A stretch of DNA of 5,678 bases from Candidatus Hodarchaeota archaeon (GTDB lineage: Archaea > Asgardarchaeota > Heimdallarchaeia > Hodarchaeales > Hodarchaeaceae). The notes beneath the pieces are model-generated. The model searched no databases and was not told where the DNA came from. It worked only from the letters and a program-made list of their open reading frames with translations. This document shows, piece by piece, positions 1-5,022 of the stretch (position 1 is the first letter of the stretch; each line of letters opens with the position of its first letter). The stretch covers positions 1 through 5,678 of the forward strand of contig JAUUVJ010000297.1 of the NCBI GenBank assembly GCA_030589605.1, read 5' to 3'. The translations under genes were made by a program, and so were the position numbers.

Positions 1-729
1 AATTGTATTTGCGACTTCATCCCATGTTATAGCCCAAAAATACCATTTATCTGTGGTAAAACCGTGTGTATAAAAAAAGTTTAATGTTTCAAGCCCCCAA
101 TCAAGATGAATTTCTGAATTACCCACACCCCCAAATCTTGTTTCAAAACTACCATGCTGACCCCAGAAACGTCCTCCAAGGGCATCGAATTTTAACCATA
201 AGGAAATTGTTCCACTAGATGATCCAAAGTCAGTTAAACCATTAATTCCGACCTGTAAATAATTTCCAGACGGTCCAGGATTATCAAAAGAATGTGTATT
301 ACCTCCACCTGAAGCACTTACCTCAGTTAAGGTATTATTTATATTATCTGTAGCTAATAAATCAGTAAATGTGTCATGGGTACCTAAATCAGGTGTTGCA
401 TCAACATTACTGATTGTATCCACATAGTCTTCTATTGGTACTCCCCCTCCTCCACTTAATTTAGATTGAATTCCCTTAATTGTACTATTTTCGATCTCAG
501 AAGATGGTACTGAAGCTTCAGGATAACTACGATTGTTATTTTGAAGTTTCGGTACGATTTGATAATGATTTTGTATTTTTCGATCTAATTTAGGCCCTCT
601 TAAAGGTGAAATGCTAGAATGCTTATTAATTAGAGCATTTTTTTCCAAATTTTGTACAGGTATTAATAAAAATTGAGAAATGCAAATTAGTATAGCAATA
701 ACAGATAAAATCTTGTGAAACCTGATCAT
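1..729 (-). CDS. Secreted LamG/concanavalin A-like surface protein, N-terminal 243 residues (runs off the window)
   Basis: The minus-strand frame is open from an ATG at 729-727 to the window edge, so the C-terminus is missing. Residues 4-22 form a hydrophobic signal peptide (KILSVIAILICISQFLLI) behind a short basic start. Residues 30-90 are polar and low in complexity, followed by a Gly4 hinge at 93-96. Residues 102-136 hold a linker with SNVD, DLGTH and NTLTE elements, a pattern I associate from memory with large secreted archaeal proteins. From about 144 the sequence looks like a LamG/concanavalin jelly-roll: beta-strand ISLWLKF at 175-181 and the typical KWYFWAITWDE strand at 228-238, which usually sits mid-domain. 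LamG domains bind glycans or proteins, so a role in surface adhesion or polysaccharide binding is inferred. The start is supported by an AGGAG ribosome site ten bases upstream. It could instead be the front of a glycosidase; the visible part shows no catalytic residues. Confidence 0.82.
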   Translation of the reverse strand, partial: MIRFHKILSVIAILICISQFLLIPVQNLEKNALINKHSSISPLRGPKLDRKIQNHYQIVPKLQNNNRSYPEASVPSSEIENSTIKGIQSKLSGGGGVPIEDYVDTISNVDATPDLGTHDTFTDLLATDNINNTLTEVSASGGGNTHSFDNPGPSGNYLQVGINGLTDFGSSSGTISLWLKFDALGGRFWGQHGSFETRFGGVGNSEIHLDWGLETLNFFYTHGFTTDKWYFWAITWDEVANTI

Positions 730-739
730 ATGAAGTGTT

Positions 740-744
740 CTCCT
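740..744 (-). promoter_or_regulatory. Shine-Dalgarno site of the lectin-like gene
   Basis: On the minus strand the bases read AGGAG, ten bases before the ATG. This fixes the start of the secreted LamG-type protein and shows that this gene has a leader, unlike several of its neighbours, where no such site is visible. Confidence 0.6.
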
Positions 745-768
745 ATTAATAATGAAATGCAAAACTTT

Positions 769-784
769 AAGATGGTGCCATCTT
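769..784. promoter_or_regulatory. 16-bp near-perfect palindrome, candidate operator of the lectin-like gene
   Basis: The arms are AAGATGG and CCATCTT, perfectly complementary over 7 bp around a 2-bp TG spacer. It directly abuts the minus-strand TATA-like box at 785-794 on its downstream side, reaching to about the expected transcription start. That is the usual place for a repressor site in archaea. A transcript starting further upstream could also fold it into a small hairpin, but a 2-base loop makes DNA binding by a dimeric regulator more likely. Confidence 0.5.
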
Positions 785-794
785 TAGATTATAG
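785..794 (-). promoter_or_regulatory. TATA-like box of the lectin-like gene
   Basis: The minus strand reads CTATAATCTA. An archaeal start about 27 bases downstream of the box centre would fall near 762, giving a leader of roughly 33 bases that contains the AGGAG site. Assignment is by spacing and A/T content only. Confidence 0.4.
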
Positions 795-888
795 AGTGAT
801 TAGTTGTTTACATAAAACCCTATTGGAAATTAATTCAGATTTTATTTTGAAAGTTCATCTCATTTTTTTAACCATATCAAATCATTAA

Positions 889-897
889 TATAAAATA
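889..897 (+). promoter_or_regulatory. Strong TATA-like box without an obvious gene
   Basis: The bases TATAAAATA are the best match to an archaeal TATA box in this intergenic region. A start near 920 would give the transporter an untranslated leader of about 178 bases, or produce a short separate transcript. It may be an upstream second promoter of the transporter or a chance A/T run. Confidence 0.3.
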
Positions 898-996
898 CTA
901 TGGAAATTAAATTCATATTTCTTATTGAAGCTGAACTAGAGAATATCTCCGCAAAAAATTATTATAGGGGTAATATCCATTTAATTTAAGATCAGT

Positions 997-1012
997 CTGA
1001 GAAACTTCTCTG
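997..1012. promoter_or_regulatory. Imperfect dyad upstream of the transporter
   Basis: The core GAGAA-AC-TTCTC (999-1010) is a perfect 5-bp inverted repeat with a 2-bp spacer. After one T-T mismatch the symmetry continues by a further C/G pair. The geometry (16 bp, 2-bp centre) matches the palindrome at 769-784 but the sequence differs. It could be a regulator site; it may also be chance. Confidence 0.25.
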
Positions 1013-1040
1013 CTTTTGTTTAATCAAGAATTAATGTTCC

Positions 1041-1054
1041 TGCGTCACAACGCA
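1041..1054. promoter_or_regulatory. TGCGT-CACA-ACGCA dyad just upstream of the transporter TATA box
   Basis: Perfect 5-bp arms flank a 4-base centre, forming a small G/C-rich island in A/T-rich surroundings. It ends 6 bases before the TTAAAAAC box at 1061. A site directly upstream of the TATA/BRE region would suit either an activator or a repressor of the transporter gene. Confidence 0.35.
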
Positions 1055-1060
1055 ATGACA

Positions 1061-1068
1061 TTAAAAAC
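1061..1068 (+). promoter_or_regulatory. Probable TATA box of the transporter gene
   Basis: TTAAAAAC lies about 33 bases before the ATG at 1098. With the usual archaeal spacing transcription would start around 1091-1092, leaving a leader of only a few bases. This agrees with the lack of a visible Shine-Dalgarno site. Confidence 0.4.
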
Positions 1069-1097
1069 CATCCGAAAAATGCTTAATTGAACCATTA

Positions 1098-2390
1098 ATG
1101 AGGCCTTCTAGCGAAAAAACAGTTATACAAACAATAAAATCCATGAATCACAATGTGAAGGTATTTTTTTGTGTTAGTTTTTTTCAATCTCTGGGTCGTG
1201 GCATTTGGATGGGAAATGTGCTTAGTAGTTACATCTTTCTCATCGCAGGCGAATCAAATGAACTACTTGGTCTAACTTCTGCAATTACAGGATTCGCTAT
1301 GACCATAACTGTTCTACCAGCTGGAGTTTTAACAGATAAAATTTCTAGAACTATGATGTTAAGAACAGCCTCAGTATTTGGATTCTTTGGTGTAATAAGT
1401 GCTATTTTTGCTCAAGATTTAATATTGATATTTGTTGCACTTCTCTTCTGGGGTCTTTTTCAAGGGATTAACCGTCCAGCATTAGAGTCTATTTTTGCTG
1501 ATAGCGTGGAATCAGGAAACCGTTCCCAAATCTACTCTTGGTCTCACTTGGTGAGGAATTTTGCTATGGCTGCAGGGCCATTTGTGAATGTATTTCTTTT
1601 TTTAATCATTGGAGACGTTTGGGAAATTGAAATACTAAAAATTGTAATGATTATTGGTTTATTAATATCATTAATCTCTCTTGGTTTTCTATTCCTATTT
1701 GATGATAAGAAGAGTCTTGGAACTGAAAGTGAGAATCTAGATATTAATGGAAATAATAACAACAATGAGAACAAAGGGTCTATTTCTCTTTCGAGTAAAT
1801 ATATAATGTTAATATTAATGGGAAGTAATTTACTGATCGGTTTTGGGGCGGGAATGACAATAAAATTCTTTCCGATATTTTTTATGAAAATATATGATTT
1901 GCTTCCAATTTCTGTTCAATTAATCATGGGTTTCACATCAATTTTGACAGGATTGGCTAGTTTGTTGACACAAAAGTATTCATTAAAAAGAGGACGAGCT
2001 TTAATGATATTTCTTGTTCAAGCGATAGCCACTGCTTGCTTATTTGTAATTTCGTTTTATCCTGTCATTTGGATTCTTGTTCCCATATTCTTAGTTAGAG
2101 GATCCTTAATGAATGCGTCACAACCTTTGAGCAGATCAATCCTGATGGATGTTGTACCAAAACGTCATCGTGGAAAAGTTAATTCTTTTGAAGCTTTAGC
2201 TTGGGGATTGTTCTGGAATATGTCAGCTGCGATAGGAGGGTTTCTAGTTGGCCCTGGAAATAACTTTCGCTTGTGTTTTCTCATCACTACATGCGTCTAT
2301 GCTATTGGTACTCTCCCGATACTACTATTGATTCCTCTTGTTGCAAAAGAGAACCAATCAATCAACCAATCTCCTCTTTCATCTAACTAG
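1098..2390 (+). CDS. Major facilitator superfamily transporter, 12 TM helices
   Basis: This 430-aa integral membrane protein has the normal MFS length and 6+6 helix plan: helices near 20-48, 56-77, 86-104, 106-124, 150-170, 178-201, then a polar Asn-rich loop at 202-233 (N219-N223), then six more between about 234 and 415. The cytoplasmic loop 2-3 carries a clear motif A (G76, D80, R84, R89). Equivalent loops after helices 4 and 10 hold N141-R142 and the VPKRHRG stretch at 353-359. Gly160-Pro161 in helix 5 recalls motif C of drug/proton antiporters, but its trailing Gly pair is absent. The substrate cannot be read; small-molecule efflux or uptake driven by an ion gradient is the family role. 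The first ATG is used here; Met16 (1143) is an alternative, as neither has a ribosome site. The gene converges on the downstream methyltransferase gene. Confidence 0.9.
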   Translation: MRPSSEKTVIQTIKSMNHNVKVFFCVSFFQSLGRGIWMGNVLSSYIFLIAGESNELLGLTSAITGFAMTITVLPAGVLTDKISRTMMLRTASVFGFFGVISAIFAQDLILIFVALLFWGLFQGINRPALESIFADSVESGNRSQIYSWSHLVRNFAMAAGPFVNVFLFLIIGDVWEIEILKIVMIIGLLISLISLGFLFLFDDKKSLGTESENLDINGNNNNNENKGSISLSSKYIMLILMGSNLLIGFGAGMTIKFFPIFFMKIYDLLPISVQLIMGFTSILTGLASLLTQKYSLKRGRALMIFLVQAIATACLFVISFYPVIWILVPIFLVRGSLMNASQPLSRSILMDVVPKRHRGKVNSFEALAWGLFWNMSAAIGGFLVGPGNNFRLCFLITTCVYAIGTLPILLLIPLVAKENQSINQSPLSSN

Positions 2391-2429
2391 AGGTATCGAA
2401 GATTTAATCAAAATAATTTCTAACAAAAT
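2391..2429. other. 39-bp convergent gap between transporter and methyltransferase
   Basis: Two oppositely directed genes end here with little room between them. Read on the minus strand, the gap has short T-rich runs (TTTT followed by TTATTTT) that may help end the methyltransferase transcript. On the plus strand there is no T-tract; the nearest long one is T8 at 2682-2689, inside the opposing gene, so transporter transcripts may run antisense into it. Confidence 0.3.
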
Positions 2430-3254
2430 TCAACTTGAGTTTGCTAATCGCCATTTTATCACTTTTGTGAACTTTGGATTTACTTCACATCCAATAAAAT
2501 CTAATGAATGGTTTTTAGCTGATACCAATGTAGTTCCCGATCCAGAAAACCAATCTGCAATCACAAATTGATCTTGATCAAATATTGCAGCCATTTCGAT
2601 ACAACGATCAATTAACCGTAAAGGTTTCTGTGATTTTATCCAATAACTCTTGTCTGTAAATGCCTTACGATATGCTAATTCTTTTTTTTCTTTGTTGTTT
2701 GGGATATCCCAAACACTTCTCATCTGTTTATCTGGTTCTTTCAGATTGTCAAAGTTATAACTAGTTTTTTTTATATCTTCGTAATTGTAATTCCAGGATT
2801 CTGATTTACTCAACCAGAGAATGTTCTCATGAGATGCTGTAAGACATTTTTGTGATAAATTAGGGAATGCATTTCTTTTATACCAAATTATTTCATTTAT
2901 TATACGAAAACCTGTTTCGAGTGCAAGATAGTTGATAATTCCAATATTATGATACGTACCACATATGAATATGGTTCCATTTTCTTTCAGAACCCTTGAA
3001 CTTTCTTTTAATATCTCCTTGATAAAAGAGCAATAGTCCTCAAATGTGAATGTATCCCATTCTTCATTAATTATGCTCCAATCTCCACCAAATCCCTCTA
3101 ACTTCTTGATATTAGACATTGCAAGTTTATTTCCATGTGAAATTCCGTACGGTGGATCAGTTATAATGAGGTCAATACACTCATCGGGTAGCTTAGTGAT
3201 AAAGTTCAGACAATTGTCATTAATAACAGAATTAAGAGGGATCTTTGGATTCAT
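2430..3254 (-). CDS. Beta-class DNA adenine/cytosine amino-methyltransferase (N6_N4 family), DpnA-like
   Basis: This 274-aa protein has the motif order of the beta class: catalytic motif IV TDPPY at 32-36 first, then the target-recognition region, then the AdoMet-binding motif I DWFSGSG at 234-240. DPPY favours N6-adenine as the product. The stretch at 92-147 (GTIFICGTYHN, then RNAFPNLS, then ENILW) and KQMRSVWD at 177-183 resemble, from memory, the second methyltransferase of the DpnII system (DpnA), which acts on GATC; specificity here is inference. The usual HPTQKP before the helix preceding motif I is replaced by IKSQKP (206-211). The start is forced: an in-frame TAA lies three codons upstream. 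No restriction endonuclease or specificity subunit lies beside it, so it appears solitary within the window, suggesting epigenetic marking, defence against a foreign nuclease, or a leftover of a restriction system. Confidence 0.92.
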   Translation of the reverse strand: MNPKIPLNSVINDNCLNFITKLPDECIDLIITDPPYGISHGNKLAMSNIKKLEGFGGDWSIINEEWDTFTFEDYCSFIKEILKESSRVLKENGTIFICGTYHNIGIINYLALETGFRIINEIIWYKRNAFPNLSQKCLTASHENILWLSKSESWNYNYEDIKKTSYNFDNLKEPDKQMRSVWDIPNNKEKKELAYRKAFTDKSYWIKSQKPLRLIDRCIEMAAIFDQDQFVIADWFSGSGTTLVSAKNHSLDFIGCEVNPKFTKVIKWRLANSS

Positions 3255-3270
3255 ATCAGCTTACATCCAA

Positions 3271-3280
3271 GATTTTTAAT
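3271..3280 (-). promoter_or_regulatory. Probable TATA box of the methyltransferase gene
   Basis: The minus strand reads ATTAAAAATC about 20 bases before the ATG at 3254. With usual spacing the transcript would start at or very near the start codon, fitting a leaderless message; no Shine-Dalgarno site is visible. Confidence 0.35.
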
Positions 3281-3282
3281 TA

Positions 3283-3306
3283 CTAATCTTCTTAATAGCT
3301 AATCTT
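3283..3306. repeat. Direct repeat CTAATCTT x2 between divergent genes
   Basis: Identical 8-bp copies lie at 3283-3290 and 3299-3306, 16 bp apart start to start, between the promoter of the methyltransferase and that of the OsmC gene. The position would allow one regulator to act on both. The repeat is short and A/T-rich, so chance is possible. Confidence 0.3.
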
Positions 3307-3317
3307 ATAATTTAATA
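3305..3317 (+). promoter_or_regulatory. Probable TATA box of the OsmC-family gene
   Basis: TTATAATTTAATA places the expected start near 3337-3338, giving a leader of about 24 bases that includes an AAGGA ribosome site at 3346-3350. AAAACT at 3322-3327 and AGTTTT at 3340-3345 form a weak inverted repeat around the start region. Confidence 0.4.
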
Positions 3318-3345
3318 CGTAAAAACTGTTTCAGATTCAAGTTTT

Positions 3346-3350
3346 AAGGA
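3346..3350 (+). promoter_or_regulatory. Shine-Dalgarno site of the OsmC-family gene
   Basis: AAGGA lies ten bases before the ATG at 3361 and supports that start codon. Confidence 0.5.
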
Positions 3351-3360
3351 ACTATATCCA

Positions 3361-3804
3361 ATGTTAAAAGTTGAACAAAATGAATTAAACGTGGAAACTA
3401 CCGCTATCTGGGAAAAAAAGAAGCATGGACATGTTTTGAGGACTGGTTTTACAGAAAAAATACCATTTGGTTGTCCTCCTGAATTTGGAGGGGAAACTAA
3501 TCTTCCAACTCCTGAAGATTTATTCCTTGCTTCAATTGCTACTTGTACTTTAACATCACTTCTTAGAATTTGCGAGAGTCTCCATACTACCCCTAAATCT
3601 CTTAATGTAACGACATCAGCAGTCTTAAAATTCAAAAAAGAAAAAAATGATTTCGCATTTTCTACTATTAAGTGTAAGATCAATATATCTGGAGATGAAT
3701 TTCTTTTAGAAAGAGCATGTCAGCTAATTCCAAAATATTGTATCATTGGAAAGAGCATTATTCCGAAAATTGAGTATGAAAATGACATTATATCCGAGGA
3801 TTGA
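3361..3804 (+). CDS. OsmC/Ohr-family protein (thiol peroxidase fold)
   Basis: At 147 aa this is the normal size for a single OsmC domain. The diagnostic region at 38-62 has the family's GG..., PTPEDLFLASIATC pattern, with Glu52 and the putative peroxidatic Cys62 at the start of the central helix. A second cysteine, Cys127 in KYCIIG, sits where the resolving cysteine is expected. Family members reduce organic hydroperoxides in the cytoplasm through this cysteine pair, working as dimers; many relatives (COG1765 type) have no proven substrate, so peroxide detoxification is inferred. The usual Cys-Pro of the second site is Cys-Ile here. There is no signal peptide. The gene is divergent from the methyltransferase gene across 106 bp and is followed by a T-tract, so it is probably transcribed alone. 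Confidence 0.88.
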   Translation: MLKVEQNELNVETTAIWEKKKHGHVLRTGFTEKIPFGCPPEFGGETNLPTPEDLFLASIATCTLTSLLRICESLHTTPKSLNVTTSAVLKFKKEKNDFAFSTIKCKINISGDEFLLERACQLIPKYCIIGKSIIPKIEYENDIISED

Positions 3805-3830
3805 ACACTATTCAATAAATAATTGAGAAA

Positions 3831-3847
3831 ATCGAGTTTTTTTCGAT
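3831..3847 (+). terminator. Candidate terminator after the OsmC-family gene
   Basis: A T7 run (3837-3843) lies within a short inverted repeat ATCGA/TCGAT, 27 bases after the stop codon. Archaeal termination depends mainly on T-tracts in the non-template strand, which this supplies. The stem itself is too short to weigh much. Confidence 0.4.
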
Positions 3848-3878
3848 ACATTCTGGACAAATAGAACTACGCACATGC

Positions 3879-3888
3879 AATATTTATG
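3879..3888 (+). promoter_or_regulatory. Probable TATA box of the secreted protein gene
   Basis: AATATTTATG lies about 35 bases before the ATG at 3919, predicting a start near 3911 and a leader of only several bases. It is flanked by TGCA on both sides (3876-3879 and 3887-3890), a weak symmetry. Confidence 0.35.
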
Positions 3889-3918
3889 CACGATTCTATA
3901 ATCATTTAAAAGAGATTA

Positions 3919-4827
3919 ATGAATCGCTATCTGATGCAAATGAACTTAGTGTCAAATCAATGCAGCAAAAAATCTATTTTCATTAGTATTTTCTTTGTAT
4001 TGGCTGTGTTGTTTCTATATCGTCCAACTACTTCTCAAGCGCTGTATGCTGTACATACAAACGATTCATGGAATTTTACTGTTAAAAAAGCTCAAAGAAA
4101 TTTTTTCTATTCTGCTGGACCTCTTCAAGGTAAAGTGATTACTACTGGCTATTTATTAGGTGAAACTAAAATAGCACTAAACGAACAATTCAATCTAAAA
4201 ATTATATCCGTTAATTCTAATAGTCTAGAAAATGTATCATTTCAAATGAATTCAGGTGATGAAACTGTTACTGCAATAGGTTCTGCTGAATCATTTGAAA
4301 ATAGTATTCAGGACGCTTTAGGTAGAAGTATTTTAGGTGAGGGGGATTTTTTACAAAATAATAGTGCTTTAAATGCTGGTAGTGACATATTCATTGCTCC
4401 TGTTAATACTTCATGGTCTTCCCTAATCCAAAATTGGAATGAGTCAATAACCAACTTACCTGGTGCATTAGATGGTCTTGAAGCGGTTCTATTACTGGAA
4501 GATTCAAACAATGAAATAGACTACGAGATGAGAATAAAGTATGAGGGTACTTTAATTAATTCAACTATGGGTATAATTTTAGATTTTACTTATGAGGCTT
4601 TGATTCAATGGGAAAAAAGCACTGGAGTATTATTGAAATACGATTTTCACTCACAAATGGAAGGAACTTATAATAATCAGTTTTCTGCAACATTTTTCAT
4701 GAACCTTGCTGTTGAACGAAGTGATATAAACGATGTTCTTGGTAATTCAAACCAAGGTACCTCTGGATTCGGTTTAGTTGTCATTCTAGCTACAATTGGG
4801 ATAATCAGCAAGAGTAAAAAGAAGTGA
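3919..4827 (+). CDS. Secreted, C-terminally anchored surface protein of unknown function
   Basis: I do not recognise the central 230 residues. The 302-aa protein starts with a basic stretch (K17, K18), a hydrophobic core at 19-34 and a likely cleavage near TTSQA (37-41). The body is beta-rich and polar, with seven N-glycosylation sequons (N48, N52, N105, N147, N163, N174, N214) and no cysteine beyond the signal region (C15). The C-terminus has a Ser/Asn/Gly spacer, then SGFG at 282-285, a single hydrophobic helix to about 296 and a KSKKK tail. This resembles PGF-type archaeal sorting or anchor tails but has Ser instead of Pro. The protein is thus probably exported and held on the outer face of the membrane. 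Met1 has no strong ribosome site; Met6 and Met8 would also leave an intact signal. The regulator gene downstream, 195 bp away, has its own promoter. Confidence 0.85.
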   Translation: MNRYLMQMNLVSNQCSKKSIFISIFFVLAVLFLYRPTTSQALYAVHTNDSWNFTVKKAQRNFFYSAGPLQGKVITTGYLLGETKIALNEQFNLKIISVNSNSLENVSFQMNSGDETVTAIGSAESFENSIQDALGRSILGEGDFLQNNSALNAGSDIFIAPVNTSWSSLIQNWNESITNLPGALDGLEAVLLLEDSNNEIDYEMRIKYEGTLINSTMGIILDFTYEALIQWEKSTGVLLKYDFHSQMEGTYNNQFSATFFMNLAVERSDINDVLGNSNQGTSGFGLVVILATIGIISKSKKK

Positions 4828-4870
4828 ATTGAATTCAGAAACTGTTATTGATAATCTCCTACCTAAATAT

Positions 4871-4906
4871 CTTCTTTTATTCCTAGAATATCTGACCCTT
4901 ATTTTT
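4871..4906 (+). terminator. T-rich stretch after the secreted protein gene
   Basis: Pyrimidine-rich runs (TTCTTTTATTCC at 4871-4882 and T5 at 4902-4906) begin 43 bases after the stop codon and could end the transcript in the archaeal manner. No stable hairpin is seen. Confidence 0.3.
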
Positions 4907-4988
4907 CAATTTGATTATTCATTCATCCATTCTAATTACTTATTTCAAACAATTCTGAGGTATTAACTCTAATTAATGAGTGAATAGT

Positions 4989-4999
4989 CTTAAAAATAA
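4989..4999 (+). promoter_or_regulatory. TATA box predicting a leaderless regulator mRNA
   Basis: CTTAAAAATAA is centred about 28 bases before the ATG at 5023, which puts the expected transcription start almost exactly on the start codon. No Shine-Dalgarno site precedes the ATG. Both facts fit a leaderless message. Confidence 0.45.
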
Positions 5000-5022
5000 A
5001 TCATTTTGATTAAGTAAAGACG

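Larger units (their letters stand above)
730..1097. other. 368-bp divergent intergenic region
   Basis: This stretch separates the minus-strand lectin-like gene from the plus-strand transporter. It holds the former's promoter and palindrome (740-794), a strong unassigned plus-strand TATA box (889-897), two dyads (997-1012 and 1041-1054) and the transporter's probable TATA box (1061-1068). Two tiny reading frames, 52 codons at 730-888 and 29 codons at 900-989, show no ribosome site and no recognisable product. No RNA gene was recognised. Confidence 0.7.

Noticed and set aside
730..888. 52-codon plus-strand reading frame whose ATG overlaps the start codon of the lectin-like gene
   Set aside because: No ribosome site or TATA box precedes it, it runs across the promoter and palindrome of the opposite gene, and the product has no recognisable character.
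900..989. 29-codon plus-strand reading frame just after the TATAAAATA box
   Set aside because: The ATG lies only a few bases after the box, upstream of the expected transcription start, so it would not be in the transcript.
2352..2371. Repeat AACCAATC x2 with a 12-bp period at the transporter 3' end
   Set aside because: Two short copies inside coding sequence encoding Asn-Gln-Ser twice; too small to suggest a functional repeat.
2338..2571. 77-codon plus-strand frame across the ends of the transporter and methyltransferase genes
   Set aside because: It overlaps two solid genes in other frames and shows no motif; it is a shadow of the convergent ends.
3312..3683. 123-codon minus-strand reading frame opposite the OsmC gene
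   Set aside because: It is antisense to a well-supported domain protein, has no ribosome site, and its composition reflects the complementary strand.
1098..4827. Possible restriction-modification or defence island around the methyltransferase
   Set aside because: No nuclease, helicase, specificity subunit or mobile-element gene is visible, and the flanking genes are ordinary transporter, stress and surface proteins.
4966..4981. ACTC...GAGT inverted repeat upstream of the regulator gene
   Set aside because: Only the outer 4 bp pair and the interior is mismatched, so it is no better than chance in A/T-rich DNA.
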